Shown: positions 16,981 to 26,741, counted from the first letter of the stretch. The stretch is DNA of 64,000 bases from Pandoraea oxalativorans (GCF_000972785.3 NZ_CP011253.3:3968001-4032000); one strand, 5' to 3'. Translations and numbers: made by a program. Notes: generated from the letters alone by a model not told the origin.

Positions 16981-19218
16981 TCAGAAATCGATCTTGGCGC
17001 TCAGGCTGACCATGCGCGGGTCGGCGGGCTTGATGTAGTTGTCGTACTGGTACTCCCAGTACTTGCGGTTGGTGAGGTTGCTCACGGCCGCGCGCAGCGT
17101 CACGTCCTTACCCGCCATGCGCGTGCGGTACGTCGCACCGATGTTGATCAGCGTGTAGCCGGAGACCGTCAGCGAGTTCTGCGGGTTGAGCGTCGTGCGG
17201 CCGTTGTAGCGAATATCGCCGCCGACGGACAGGCCCGGCACGTACGGCACCTTGTGTTCGACGTTGCCCGAGAGCACGAAGCGCGGTGCGCCGCCGACGC
17301 GGTTGCCGTCGAAGCCACCTGCCGTGCGTGCGTACCAGGCGTCGAGCGCCATCGCGCTGGCACCCAGCGTCCACTGCGGGCCGAGCTTCACGGAGCCCGC
17401 GAGTTCGATCCCCTGATAGATGGATTGACCGTCGGCCACACGGGCATTCGCGCTGTTCGTGTACACCGCGCCGCGTTCGATGCGGAACAACGCCGCCGTC
17501 GTACTCCACGTTGCCTGCTCCGTCTTTACGCCGACTTCGTACTGACGGCTCTTGAACGGGTTGAGCACCGCGCCCGCGTTAGCGTAGTTCGAACCGACCA
17601 CTTCACCCGCTTCGAGCGCCTCCACATAACTGGCGTAGCCCGTGGTGTTCTGCGTAAGCTTGTACATCGCAGCGAGCGTCGGCGTGAAGACGCCGTTGGT
17701 CGAGTACGTCGACGCGCCCTGCGCATTCGTCTGGTCATAGTTCGTGAAGCGGCCACCGGCCAGCACCGAGAAACGGTCCGTGATCTGGACCGAGTCCGAT
17801 GCGAAGACCGACTTTTGCTCGATCGCGCTGGAACGTTGCGCCTGAAGCGGCGTGCCGTCGCCGTAGAACTGGTACGAATTGCCTTGATACAGATTGCCCG
17901 AATACGTCGAGAACGGCACGTAAGGGTTGGCTGTTACGGGGCTATAAAGGTACGCGTAGTCGTTCGTCTGGTATTGCGACGCGTAGCCGAACGTCAACTG
18001 ATGCGTCAGCGGCCCCGTGCGCACCTTCCCTTCAGCCGTTACCTGCCATGCGTGGAAAGTGTTGATTTCATCGCCCAGATCATTCAGACCACGATAATCG
18101 CCAGCACCGTTAAGCAGGTACATCGTTGCTTCGTTTCGATCACGCGTGGACTTGTTGTACGCGAAGTTCGCGGACACCTTCCAATCCGGGTTGATCTGAT
18201 ACTGCAGGCCCGTCGTATAGAACTGAGTGATGGTGTTCAAATGCGTCGCCTGCGTCTGCAAGTTTGCGTTCGAAACGTTGATCGGACCCGGCAACTGGTT
18301 GCCGCTGAAGTAAGCCGTCGACAGCGACGGCGACGTGCCCGTCGCGCGACGGTCCTGATACATCGCGCCGAAGTTCCACGTGAGGTCGGGCGTGATGCGT
18401 GCGTCGAGGGCGACCGACACCGTGTCGCGGTTCAGATTACCGTCGGTGTACGTGCGGCCTTCTTCGTGCGTGTAATTCAGACGCGCGCCGAACATGTCGT
18501 TCGGACCGGCGCGCCCGCCGAGGTCGACGTGCTCGCGCCAGATGCCTTCCGATTGAAAACCCACGTCGATGCTGGCGATGCGCTCGTCCGTCGGCTTCTT
18601 CGTGACGTAGTTCACCACACCACCCGGCGCGACGAAACCGTACATGAAGCCGGACAGGCCCTTGAGCAATTCGACACGGTCGAACTGTTCGTAGGGCATG
18701 GTCACGCCGTAAGTCATGACCGGCATGCCGTCGAGCTTGAAGCCCGATTGCCAGTCGATGGGCATGCCGCGCACGTAGATGTAACCGGCCCATGCGTCGA
18801 AGGCGTTACTGCCGTCGGTCACCGAGGCGTCCGTGACGAACACGTCGCCGAGCTTGGTCGCCTGACGCTTCTCAAGTTGCTCCTGACTGACGACCGTGGT
18901 GGAGAACGGCGTGTCGAGCTGGCTGCGCGAGCCAAGCGCACCGGCCTGCACCGACTGCTTCAGGTTTTGCGGCGTTTCGCGTAGCGCCGAGTCGGTCACC
19001 GTCGTCGCTTTGAGCGTGGCGGGAGCAGCCCCGGCGTTCGCTGTGTCGTCGGCACCGGAGGTCGACTGCGCGAATGCCGACGATGCGGCAAACGTCAGCA
19101 TTGTGGCGAGCGCGAGCGGTGCGACGGTACTACGGGGAGTCAGAGAAAAGTGACGAGCAGCGTGGCGGCCATTCGCGCGCAAAACGCGGCTGACCCGGTG
19201 AGCCGAAGCGGAAGACAT
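16981..19218 (-). CDS. TonB-dependent siderophore receptor
   Basis: A 745-residue outer-membrane receptor of the ferrichrome/FhuA-FoxA-like class. After a signal peptide (cleavage near ASSAFAQ) there is a plug domain with LDTPFSTTVVSQEQLEKR and VRGMPIDWQSGFKLDGMP, then a 22-strand beta-barrel ending in the C-terminal aromatic VSLSAKIDF. A Fur-box-like dyad lies about 40 bp upstream. Imports a ferric siderophore using TonB energy. No siderophore synthesis, PepSY or ABC genes are adjacent, so it is probably a receptor for xenosiderophores; the ligand is not predictable. Confidence 0.93.
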   Translation of the reverse strand: MSSASAHRVSRVLRANGRHAARHFSLTPRSTVAPLALATMLTFAASSAFAQSTSGADDTANAGAAPATLKATTVTDSALRETPQNLKQSVQAGALGSRSQLDTPFSTTVVSQEQLEKRQATKLGDVFVTDASVTDGSNAFDAWAGYIYVRGMPIDWQSGFKLDGMPVMTYGVTMPYEQFDRVELLKGLSGFMYGFVAPGGVVNYVTKKPTDERIASIDVGFQSEGIWREHVDLGGRAGPNDMFGARLNYTHEEGRTYTDGNLNRDTVSVALDARITPDLTWNFGAMYQDRRATGTSPSLSTAYFSGNQLPGPINVSNANLQTQATHLNTITQFYTTGLQYQINPDWKVSANFAYNKSTRDRNEATMYLLNGAGDYRGLNDLGDEINTFHAWQVTAEGKVRTGPLTHQLTFGYASQYQTNDYAYLYSPVTANPYVPFSTYSGNLYQGNSYQFYGDGTPLQAQRSSAIEQKSVFASDSVQITDRFSVLAGGRFTNYDQTNAQGASTYSTNGVFTPTLAAMYKLTQNTTGYASYVEALEAGEVVGSNYANAGAVLNPFKSRQYEVGVKTEQATWSTTAALFRIERGAVYTNSANARVADGQSIYQGIELAGSVKLGPQWTLGASAMALDAWYARTAGGFDGNRVGGAPRFVLSGNVEHKVPYVPGLSVGGDIRYNGRTTLNPQNSLTVSGYTLINIGATYRTRMAGKDVTLRAAVSNLTNRKYWEYQYDNYIKPADPRMVSLSAKIDF

Positions 19219-19253
19219 GCTTGAAATCCCGTGTGACTAAACAATTTATTCTT

Positions 19254-19278
19254 AATGAGAATCGTTAACGTTCTCATT
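19254..19278. promoter_or_regulatory. Fur-box-like dyad upstream of TonB receptor
   Basis: AATGAGAA and TTCTCATT are perfect 8-bp arms around TCGTTAACG. The core resembles Fur boxes of the GATAAT/ATTATC type and sits about 36-60 bp upstream of the receptor start, so iron repression is likely. Confidence 0.75.
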
Positions 19279-19322
19279 TGCGGATCCGGGATATTAACAA
19301 ACTGTCGCCCAGCGTCAACAAA

Positions 19323-19349
19323 TGTTGTCGTCAGGCAGCAACGACAACA
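19323..19349. promoter_or_regulatory. Inverted repeat between receptor and Lrp genes
   Basis: TGTTGTCGT and ACGACAACA are perfect 9-bp arms with a 9-nt spacer, 184-210 bp upstream of the Lrp gene at 19533. The rest of this 314-bp gap shows no gene. Function unknown; possible operator. Confidence 0.45.
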
Positions 19350-19532
19350 CAGAAATACACCCTTTCAGTTCCTTACCGTGCCGGTCACGCCGAATCCGGG
19401 GAACGCGCGCGTCGCGGGTGACAGAAGCCCCGGCAACGTCGACAAATAGGCTAATATCGCGGCACTGTCGCCTACCGAGCGGCTAATTGAACGGAACGCC
19501 GGCCCCCATCCGGGGCACGCGCGTAGAGTGGT

Positions 19533-20021
19533 ATGGAACTCGACGCCATTGATTTGAAGATTCTGCGGGAGCTGCAAGCCGACGCCCGCCTCACCAACGT
19601 TGAACTCGCCTCGCGCGTGAACCTGTCGCCCTCGCCCTGTCTGGCGCGCGTCAAGGCGCTCGAAGCGGCGGGCTATATCCGGCAGCGCGTGACGCTGCTC
19701 GACCCGTCGCGCCTCGGGCTGCACATCAACGTGTTCATCCACGTCACGCTGGAAAACCAGAATCGCGACGGACTGGATGCCTTCGAAGCCGCCGTGACCG
19801 CGCTGCCGAACGTCATGGAGTGTTATCTGATGTCCGGCGACGCCGACTATCTCCTGCGCGTGATGGTCAGCGACATGGCCGCTTACGAATCGCTGATCAC
19901 CGAGCGCATCTCCCGCATTCCTGGCATCCGCAACATTCGTTCGAGCTTCGCGCTCAAGCAAGTGATGTACACCACGGCCGTGCCGGTGCCCCAGCCGCCA
20001 GACGCATCGGGCGATGCCTGA
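19533..20021 (+). CDS. Lrp/AsnC family transcriptional regulator
   Basis: A 162-residue Lrp protein: helix-turn-helix MELDAIDLKILRELQADARL, VNLSPSPCLARVKALE, and RAM domain CYLMSGDADYLLRVMVSDM. ATG at 19533. Its last 8 bases overlap the start of an EamA-type exporter (ATGCCTGA), so the exporter is translationally coupled and probably controlled by it. This is the second Lrp-exporter pair in the window. Regulation by amino acid is the family norm, ligand unknown. Confidence 0.92.
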   Translation: MELDAIDLKILRELQADARLTNVELASRVNLSPSPCLARVKALEAAGYIRQRVTLLDPSRLGLHINVFIHVTLENQNRDGLDAFEAAVTALPNVMECYLMSGDADYLLRVMVSDMAAYESLITERISRIPGIRNIRSSFALKQVMYTTAVPVPQPPDASGDA

Positions 20022-20997
20022 GGCCACTTCCGGGACTTCTTGCGCACCGACCGGCGCGCAGAGCGCCGCGCCGCAGGGGGGCGCCAGTCAGCAGATTGCA
20101 CTGCACGTGGCGGCCATGCTCTTCGGCGCGTCCGCCCTGTTCGGCGAACACATCGCCGCGAGCAGCACGATGATCGTCTTCGGGCGCGGGCTGTTCTCCT
20201 GGCTCGCGCTTACCGTCATCGCGCTTGTCGGACTGGCTGGCGAGCTTGCCGGCGGACCTGCCTGAATAAGCAGCGCCGCCCGTTTGTCCGGCGGTGCACC
20301 GTGGCGCGGCCTGTCGGCAGCATCCAGCGCGCGCCTCATCGTCGCGGGCGTGCTGCTCGCCGTGCACTGGCTGGCCTTCTTCCTCGCCATCAAAGCGGGC
20401 GGCGGGGCCGTCGGCACACTCGGTTTCGCCTGCTTCCCGGCGTTCGTGATTCTGCTGGAATGGCCCTTGCGCCGTGAACGTCCCACACTGGGCGACGCCG
20501 GGGTGATTGCGCTTGTTTGTATCGGTCTTGCGCTGGTGACGCCTGCGTTCGACTGGCAGGCTGGCGCGACGCTCGGCCTCGCGTGGGGCGTGCTGTCCGG
20601 CGCGATCTACGCCGTCATCGCCCTGTCGAACCGGGTGCTGGGCGCGCAGGCCTCGCCGTTGCAGGCAAGCTGGTGGCAATGTGTGGGCATTCTGATCGTG
20701 CTCGGGCCGTTCGCATGGCGCGAGTCCTTGACGCTTCCTGCTGCGCAATGGGGATGGCTCGCGTGTCTGGGCGTCCTTTGCACCGCGCTGGCATACACCC
20801 TCTTCATTCATGCATTGCGCACCGTCAAGGCGAGTCAGGCAGCGGTCGTGATCGCGCTCGAACCCGTCTACGCGATTGCGTTCGCGTGGGTGTTGTTCGG
20901 CACGTCACCCACGCTCAAGATGGCGATTGGCGGCGTGTGCATCGTCGGTGCCGTTGCGTGGTCCGGCTCGATGCGCTCACGCCGCCCGGCTCACTGA
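20014..20997 (+). pseudogene. EamA/DMT exporter interrupted by in-frame TGA
   Basis: Reading from ATG 20014 the product matches a DMT-superfamily (EamA) exporter for about 83 residues, reaches TGA at 20263-20265, then the same frame continues to 20997 with the rest of the transporter (RLIVAGVLLAVHWLAFFLA, later EPVYAIAFAWVLFGTSP). Joined length would be about 327 residues, slightly longer than usual. One base change would restore it. It could be a true nonsense mutation or a sequencing error; the second part could start at TTG 20284 but would lose the first two helices, so function is doubtful. Coupled to the upstream Lrp gene. Confidence 0.72.
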
Positions 20998-21035
20998 CCC
21001 GTCCGTCGTCCATCTGAGCGACGTCGTCGCGCCCC

Positions 21036-21794
21036 TTAGAGCATCATGCCGCCCGACGCTTCGATGCGCTGGCCGTTGATCCAGCCCATTTGGTCGCCGA
21101 GCAGCGCTGCCACGACGCCACCGATGTCGTCCGCTTCGCCCACACGTCCCAGCGCGGTGGTGCCCGCGACCATCTCATGCACGGCCTGATTGTCGCGCAC
21201 GGTGCCACCGTTAAAGTCGGTGGCAATCGCCCCCGGCGCGAGCGTGTTGGCACGAATGCCGCGCGCGCCCAGCTCCTTCGCCAGATAGCGCGAAAACACT
21301 TCGATACCGCCCTTCATCATGGCGTACGCCGAAGCGCCCGGGAACGTGAAGCGGGCGAGACCGCTCGACACGTTGAGAATGCGACCGCCGTCGGCCATCA
21401 TCGGCAGCAACGTCTGCGTGAGGAAGAACGGGCCCTTCAGGTGCAGCCGCACGAGGAAGTCGAACTCGTCTTCCGTCGTCTCGGTCACCGGCTTGTGCAA
21501 GCCCGTACCGGCGTTGTTCACGAGGAAGTCGAACGTGTCGCGCTCCCAGACCTCGTTCAGCACACGTTTGACCTCTGCGGCGAACGGTGCGAATTGCGAC
21601 GACTCCGAAACGTCGAGCGGTAAGGCCACGGCCCTCGCGCCCAGTTCGACAATCTCGGCGACGACGGCGTCCGCCTCGGCGCGGTGGCTGCGATAGGTGA
21701 GGATGACGTCGATGCCGTGTTGTGCCGCGGCGATAGCCGATGCACGACCCAGACCACGGCTGCCGCCGGTAATGAGAGCGATCTTGTGCGTCAT
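21036..21794 (-). CDS. Short-chain dehydrogenase/reductase (SDR)
   Basis: A 252-residue classical SDR. NAD(P) motif TGGSRGLGRASA (TGxxxGxG), NNAG (VNNAGTG), and catalytic Ser and Tyr-x3-Lys (VSSGLARFTFPGASAYAMMKGG) are visible; the catalytic YxxxK is YAMMK. ATG at 21794; 17 codons upstream are open but unlike the family. Similar to SDRs paired with LysR regulators that handle quinones or oxidised aldehydes. Divergent to the LysR gene at 21969, which probably regulates it. Substrate unknown. Confidence 0.88.
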   Translation of the reverse strand: MTHKIALITGGSRGLGRASAIAAAQHGIDVILTYRSHRAEADAVVAEIVELGARAVALPLDVSESSQFAPFAAEVKRVLNEVWERDTFDFLVNNAGTGLHKPVTETTEDEFDFLVRLHLKGPFFLTQTLLPMMADGGRILNVSSGLARFTFPGASAYAMMKGGIEVFSRYLAKELGARGIRANTLAPGAIATDFNGGTVRDNQAVHEMVAGTTALGRVGEADDIGGVVAALLGDQMGWINGQRIEASGGMML

Positions 21795-21968
21795 GGTGAT
21801 TCTCCTGAATGCTGAATGGGATCCGGCGAGGCCGCCCGGCCACACCGCGTCGATCTGTTCAACATCCTATTGCAACGAATTTAACCAATAAACCGCACGA
21901 ATCTGATTACACTGATCAAATTCAAATAACAATCGATCGTCCGTCGAGACGATTGGCCCCTCGCCCCC

Positions 21969-22865
21969 ATGCATCAACTCGACGCCATGCGCATCTTCGT
22001 GCGCGTTACCGAAACCGGCAGTTTCACGCAGGCCGCCGACAGTCTGGGCTTGCCGCGTGCGAGCGTCTCCAACGCCATCAAGCAACTCGAAACGAAGCTG
22101 GGCACACGCTTGTTGCATCGAACCACGCGACGCGTACAACTGACGCAGGATGGTCAGGCGTGTCTCGAGCGATGCAAGGACCTGCTTGCCGACATGGAGG
22201 AGTGGGAGACGATGTTCGTCGCACGCGACGAAGCGCTCACCGGCCGCCTGCGGGTCGATCTGCCCGCGACGCTCGCCCGTACGACCGTGATCCCGGCGCT
22301 GCCCACGTTTCTCGCGCAGCACCCGGCGCTGCGCGTGGAACTGTCGAGCACCGACCGACGCGTCGATCTGGTGCGCGAAGGGTTCGATTGCGTGCTGCGC
22401 GTAGGCGCGGTCGTCGACTCCACGCTCATTGCCCGGCCACTAGGTCATATGCGTCAGATCAACGTGGCAAGTCCCGCCTATCTCGAGCGTCACGGTGTGC
22501 CCACGACGCTGGACGACCTGAGCCAGCACCGTCTGATCCATTACACGACCACCCTCGGCACGCGTCCGGCAGGCTGGGAGTATTTCGACGGCGAGCGCTA
22601 TGCGCAATGGCCCATGGAGGGCGTGCTGACGGTGAACAACGCCGATGCCTATCAGGCCGCCTGCGTCGCCGGACTCGGCTTCATCCAGGCGCCCGAAGGC
22701 GGCGTGCGCACCCTCATCGCCGAGGGCAAGTTGCAGGAGGTGATGCCGGAATTTCAGGCGGAGCCGCTGGCCGTCTCGCTGCTCTATGCGAACCGGCGTC
22801 ACCTGCCACGGCGCGCGCAGGCATTCATGAACTGGCTTACCGAACTGCTGACGCCACGTCTGTAG
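21969..22865 (+). CDS. LysR-family regulator, likely of adjacent SDR
   Basis: A 298-residue LysR protein: helix-turn-helix MRIFVRVTETGSFTQAADSL and GLPRASVSNAIKQLE, followed by a standard effector domain starting LRVDLPATLARTTV. Length normal. The 174-bp spacer to the divergent SDR is AT-rich and typical of LysR control regions. It ends 33 bp before the convergent TetR gene. Closely similar in style to the LysR at 10502 (same CRG-type subgroup). Confidence 0.93.
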   Translation: MHQLDAMRIFVRVTETGSFTQAADSLGLPRASVSNAIKQLETKLGTRLLHRTTRRVQLTQDGQACLERCKDLLADMEEWETMFVARDEALTGRLRVDLPATLARTTVIPALPTFLAQHPALRVELSSTDRRVDLVREGFDCVLRVGAVVDSTLIARPLGHMRQINVASPAYLERHGVPTTLDDLSQHRLIHYTTTLGTRPAGWEYFDGERYAQWPMEGVLTVNNADAYQAACVAGLGFIQAPEGGVRTLIAEGKLQEVMPEFQAEPLAVSLLYANRRHLPRRAQAFMNWLTELLTPRL

Positions 22866-22898
22866 CGCGGCGTCTCCTGCGACCGTGCTCCAGCGCGC

Positions 22899-23552
22899 TT
22901 ACAGCCCCTTCTCCACCATCGCGACGAGCCGCTGCCCGAGCGCGTCGACCTGATCGTCGGGCAAGTCGCGCAACGGACCGTCGATGACGAGTACGGCGAG
23001 GCCATGCACGGCCGCCCAGGCCAGATACTCCGCGCCGGGCCGTTGCGCTGCATCGATGATGCCCGCCGCCACCATGCGGTCGAGCGCCGCCCCCAGCAGT
23101 TCGAACGGATTCAGACCGCTCGCGCCCGCCTTCTCCGGCCCACCCGCCGAGCGCACGTTCTCGGACGGCGCAAACGCCGTGCGAAACAACCCCGGCTGCC
23201 GCCGGGCGAAATGCAGATACCCAACGCCCACCGCGCGAAGCACGGCACGCGAGCGCGACACGCCGTCGGGCATCGATGCCGCGTCGATCATCGCCTGCTC
23301 GTGCTCGATGCCCGTCGCCAACTCGGCCAGTGCCGCCGCGCGCACCGCATCGAGCAAATCCTGACGATTGGCGAAATGCCGGTAAGCGGCGTTGGGAACG
23401 ACCCCGGCGCGACGCGTCGCCTCGCGTAGGATCACCGCGTCGGGTCCTCCGTCGCGCGCCAGCGCGATCCCCGCTTCCAGTAACGCCCGGCGCAGGTCGC
23501 CGTGGCGGTAAGTCGCGCGCGCCGGCCCGGCCGTTGTTTCTTGTTCTGTCAT
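22899..23552 (-). CDS. TetR-family regulator
   Basis: A 217-residue TetR protein: helix-turn-helix YRHGDLRRALLEAGIALA, then AGVVPNAAYRHFANRQDLL, with the C-terminal half of the TetR_C_33-like type (GYLHFARRQPGLFRTAF). ATG at 23552 preferred; a longer frame would read through the operator. Divergent to a VOC gene at 23773 and probably autoregulated through the operator at 23562-23612. Ligand unknown. Confidence 0.9.
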   Translation of the reverse strand: MTEQETTAGPARATYRHGDLRRALLEAGIALARDGGPDAVILREATRRAGVVPNAAYRHFANRQDLLDAVRAAALAELATGIEHEQAMIDAASMPDGVSRSRAVLRAVGVGYLHFARRQPGLFRTAFAPSENVRSAGGPEKAGASGLNPFELLGAALDRMVAAGIIDAAQRPGAEYLAWAAVHGLAVLVIDGPLRDLPDDQVDALGQRLVAMVEKGL

Positions 23553-23561
23553 TGCTACCCC

Positions 23562-23612
23562 TTGTGGACAGTGTCCATTATGTCTGCTATTGTTTGTGTA
23601 CACTGTCCACAA
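23562..23612. promoter_or_regulatory. TetR operator pair
   Basis: TTGTGGACAGTGT (23562-23574) and ACACTGTCCACAA (23600-23612) are perfect 13-bp inverted arms 25 nt apart. Each contains GGACA-x-TGTCC-type symmetry, so there may be two operators, one in front of tetR (ATG 23552) and one toward the VOC gene. Confidence 0.75.
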
Positions 23613-23772
23613 AGGCAATTTGCAGTGCGTCAGACGGCACAGGCTTCGTCACGTTCGCGCATTGAATGCGAAGGCACTATGGTGGACGAGGTACCGAAGA
23701 TGTTCGCCCAATGACACTTCCCCCACGGGGCGTCCCCACGCCCTTTTTTACCGACACATCGAGGAGCGCTCC

Positions 23773-24201
23773 ATGCAAGTTCATTCCTATTTGTTTTTCG
23801 AAGGTCGTTGTGAAGAAGCGATTGATTTCTACGAGAAGACGTTGGGCGCACGGCGCGGCATGCTGATGCGTTACGGCGAAAGTCCGGAACAGTGCCCTGA
23901 CGGCATGCTGCCGCCGGGCAGCGACAACAAGATCATGCACGGCGAATTCTTCATCGGTGAATCGATGGTGATGGCCTCGGACGGCATGGTGAGCGGCAAG
24001 CCGAAGTTCGACGGCTTCTCGCTGTCCGTCGATTTCACTGAAGTCGGCGCTGCCGAAAAGGCGTTCCACGCGCTGGCCGAGGGCGGTGCGGTCAACATGC
24101 CGCTTGGCGAGACGTTCTTCGCGAAAACGTTCGGCATGGTCAAGGACCGCTTCGGCATGAACTGGATGGTGATCGTGCCTAAGGAAATGCCGAAGGGCTG
24201 A
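23773..24201 (+). CDS. VOC-family protein, PhnB/YjdN-like
   Basis: A 142-residue vicinal-oxygen-chelate protein. Two beta-alpha-beta-beta-beta halves are visible: [19 protein letters not shown] and later [17 protein letters not shown], with a [15 protein letters not shown] centre. These are typical of the PhnB-like 'glyoxalase' group often annotated as 3-demethylubiquinone-9 methyltransferase-like. ATG at 23773 with GAGGAGCG ribosome site; an upstream in-frame extension lacks conservation. It is divergent to TetR, which may control it. Biochemical activity unknown. Confidence 0.88.
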   Translation: MQVHSYLFFEGRCEEAIDFYEKTLGARRGMLMRYGESPEQCPDGMLPPGSDNKIMHGEFFIGESMVMASDGMVSGKPKFDGFSLSVDFTEVGAAEKAFHALAEGGAVNMPLGETFFAKTFGMVKDRFGMNWMVIVPKEMPKG

Positions 24202-24250
24202 TCCTCCGCCCTTGCCGAATCTCCCGGCACACAGACACACACGCATCGAC

Positions 24251-24285
24251 GCTCGCCGCCCGCCATTGGGCGGCGAGCATTTTTT
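24251..24285 (+). terminator. Terminator after VOC gene
   Basis: GCTCGCCGCCC and GGGCGGCGAGC form an 11-bp stem with a 6-nt loop, then ATTTTTT. Confidence 0.92.
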
Positions 24286-24338
24286 GTTCGCCGGTTCGTG
24301 TCCGACAAGTTCCTCACGCCTGTGCTATCGTCGCCGCC

Positions 24339-25268
24339 ATGCCATCCGTGATCTCTATCCAGAATCTGTCGAAGACGTACGCGACAGGTTTCCAGGCGCT
24401 GAAAAACATCAACCTGGAAATCCAGCGCGGCGAGATCTTCGCCCTGCTCGGCCCGAACGGCGCCGGCAAAACGACCCTTATCAGCACCATCTGCGGCATC
24501 GTGCGACCGACCTCGGGCACGGTGACGGTCGACGGTCACGACATCGTCACGGACTACCGTGCCGCGCGTGAAGCCATCGGCCTCGTCCCGCAGGAGCTGA
24601 CCACCGATTCGTTCGAATCGGTGTGGGCCACCGTCTCTTTCTCGCGCGGCCTGTTCGGCAAGCCCGCGAATCCGGCGCACATCGAGAAGGTGTTGCGCTC
24701 GCTCTCGCTGTGGGAGAAGAAGGACAGCCGCATCATGCAGCTCTCGGGCGGCATGAAGCGACGCGTGCTGATCGCCAAGGCGCTCTCGCACGAGCCTCGC
24801 GTGCTGTTCCTCGACGAGCCGACGGCCGGCGTGGACGTCGAACTGCGCCGCGACATGTGGCGTCTCGTGCAGTCGCTGCGCGAGACCGGCGTGACCGTGA
24901 TCCTGACCACGCACTACATCGAAGAGGCCGAAGAAATGGCCGACCGCGTGGGCATCATCACCGGCGGGCAGATTACGCTCGTGCAGGAGAAGACCGAACT
25001 GATGCGGCACATGGGCAGCAAGCAGCTCGCGTTGCAACTGACCGAGCCGGTCTCCACCGTTCCCGATGCGCTGGCCGCTTACGGCCTCACGCTCGGCAAC
25101 AACGGCACCGAACTCGTGTTCACGTACGACGCCAATATCGAGCAGACGTCCATCGCCTCGCTGCTGCGCGACATGGAGCGTGCGGGCATATCGGTGAAGG
25201 ATCTGCACACGACGCAAAGCTCGCTCGAAGACATCTTCGTCTCGCTCGTGCACAAGAAAGAAGGATGA
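24339..25268 (+). CDS. ABC transporter ATP-binding protein (YadG-like)
   Basis: A 309-residue ATPase of the ABC-2 export class (DrrA/YadG/NodI type). Walker [11 protein letters not shown]-loop VPQ, signature LSGGMKRR, Walker [13 protein letters not shown] and the H-loop [14 protein letters not shown] are all intact. The C-terminal ~80 residues after residue ~225 are the extra domain typical for this subclass. ATG at 24339. Its last 4 bp overlap the permease ATG, so the two form a translation-coupled exporter operon. Substrate unknown; YadG/YadH of E. coli are also uncharacterised exporters. Confidence 0.95.
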   Translation: MPSVISIQNLSKTYATGFQALKNINLEIQRGEIFALLGPNGAGKTTLISTICGIVRPTSGTVTVDGHDIVTDYRAAREAIGLVPQELTTDSFESVWATVSFSRGLFGKPANPAHIEKVLRSLSLWEKKDSRIMQLSGGMKRRVLIAKALSHEPRVLFLDEPTAGVDVELRRDMWRLVQSLRETGVTVILTTHYIEEAEEMADRVGIITGGQITLVQEKTELMRHMGSKQLALQLTEPVSTVPDALAAYGLTLGNNGTELVFTYDANIEQTSIASLLRDMERAGISVKDLHTTQSSLEDIFVSLVHKKEG

Positions 25269-26038
25269 GCCGCACCATGAATTTCTACGCCATGAAGGCG
25301 ATCTACAACTTCGAGATGGCGCGCACGCGTCGCACGCTGATGCAGAGCATCATCTCGCCGGTCATTTCGACCTCGCTGTACTTTGTGGTGTTCGGTGCGG
25401 CGATCGGTTCGCGCATTCCGGAAATCGAAGGCGTGCCGTATGGCGCTTTCATCGTGCCGGGCCTGATCATGCTCTCGCTGCTCACGCAAAGTGTGACGAA
25501 CGCCTCGTTCGGCATCTATTTCCCGCGCTTTACCGGCACGATTTACGAGGTGCTCTCCGCACCGGTGTCCTACATGGAGATCGTGTGCGCGTACGTGGGG
25601 GCGGCGGCGACCAAGTCGATCATTCTCGGGGTCATTATGCTGGGCACGGCCGCGTTGTTCGTGCCGTTGCGCATTGAGCATCCGATCTGGATGATCTTCT
25701 TCCTCGTGCTTACCGCAGTGACGTTCAGCCTGCTCGGTTTCATCATCGGCATCTGGGCCGATGGCTTCGAGAAGCTACAACTCGTGCCGTTGCTCATCAT
25801 CACGCCGCTCACGTTCCTTGGCGGCAGCTTCTACTCGACGAGCATCCTGCCGCCGTTCTGGCGCGCGGTCACGCTTTTCAACCCGGTCGTGTATCTCATC
25901 AGCGGTTTCCGCTGGAGCTTTTACGGACTGGCGGATGTGAGCGTCGCCGTGAGCCTTGGCATGACGCTGTTGTTCCTGGCGATCTTCCTCGCCGTCGTCG
26001 CGTGGATGTTCAAGACGGGCTATCGCCTGAAAAGCTGA
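25265..26038 (+). CDS. ABC-2 type permease (YadH-like)
   Basis: A 257-residue permease with six membrane helices and the ABC2_membrane signature ([20 protein letters not shown] near residue 185). ATG at 25265 overlaps the ATPase stop (ATGA). A much longer frame upstream exists only because the frame is open antisense-like through the ATPase gene and is not real. Half-transporter: one ATPase plus one permease, probably both as dimers. Similar in layout to E. coli yadG-yadH. Confidence 0.93.
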   Translation: MSRTMNFYAMKAIYNFEMARTRRTLMQSIISPVISTSLYFVVFGAAIGSRIPEIEGVPYGAFIVPGLIMLSLLTQSVTNASFGIYFPRFTGTIYEVLSAPVSYMEIVCAYVGAAATKSIILGVIMLGTAALFVPLRIEHPIWMIFFLVLTAVTFSLLGFIIGIWADGFEKLQLVPLLIITPLTFLGGSFYSTSILPPFWRAVTLFNPVVYLISGFRWSFYGLADVSVAVSLGMTLLFLAIFLAVVAWMFKTGYRLKS

Positions 26039-26126
26039 CGTAGATAGCAATGCCGGACGGCGACCCCGTCCGGCTTGTCTTTCCCCGTCGCTACTTCACG
26101 CCCCGCTTCACTCCCTCCCCAACACG

Positions 26127-26741
26127 TCAGACAGGCGGCGTCTCGCGAAACGCGGGCAGCGCTTCGGCCTGTGCCGAGAAGTTGGCAATCCCCGGAAACT
26201 CCGCGCCGAAGTCGATTTCCGGCAGCAGCAATTGATGGAAACGCCACGCCACGGCTACCGTCACGCCATGCTCGCCAATTTGTTGCGGCGTTGCCAGAAT
26301 GGGCACCTGCGCCAGCTCCAGTTCCAACTCGTGAAACGCCGCGTGCACTTGCGTGCGCACGCGATCGGTCCACGGCGTATGCCGCTTCTCGTTCGGACGC
26401 AGTTCGCGCTCGTACACCAGTTGCACCGACTTCTCGCAGGCCGCCAGCGCCAGTCCCGTCAGACGCAGCGCGCGCACACGCGCGGCAGGATCGACAGGCA
26501 CCAGCCGCTGCGCCGGTTCGACCAGCGATTCCAGATACTGGAGGATCAGCGTCGAATCCATGAGCACCGTGCCGTCGTCGGTGACGAGCGGCGGCGCCTT
26601 GACGACCGGATTGATCGCGGCGAACGCGTCGAAGGTGCTGAACACCGACAACGAACGGTGCTCGAAAGGCAGGCCAAGCAACTTCAGGCAAATGGCCGTA
26701 CGACGCACGTACGGCGAGTCCAGCATTCCGATCAACTGCAT
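26127..26741 (-). CDS. Glutathione S-transferase family protein
   Basis: A 204-residue GST. N-terminal thioredoxin-like domain with a Ser in MQLIGMLDSPYVRRTAI (candidate catalytic Ser9), the cis-Pro VKAPPLV and D-S-T-L-I-L (glutathione contact) motif; C-terminal helical domain. ATG at 26741 gives the normal family start, and further open codons upstream are not conserved. The gene is divergent to the PfpI-type gene, with a 97-bp gap. Detoxification role presumed; substrate unknown. Confidence 0.9.
   Translation of the reverse strand: MQLIGMLDSPYVRRTAICLKLLGLPFEHRSLSVFSTFDAFAAINPVVKAPPLVTDDGTVLMDSTLILQYLESLVEPAQRLVPVDPAARVRALRLTGLALAACEKSVQLVYERELRPNEKRHTPWTDRVRTQVHAAFHELELELAQVPILATPQQIGEHGVTVAVAWRFHQLLLPEIDFGAEFPGIANFSAQAEALPAFRETPPV

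Noticed and set aside
17254..18984. Long open frame antisense to the TonB receptor
   Set aside because: Shadow of GC-rich codon use; no domain or start context.
20263..20265. Selenocysteine TGA in the EamA gene
   Set aside because: EamA transporters are not selenoproteins and no SECIS-like stem was seen next to the TGA.
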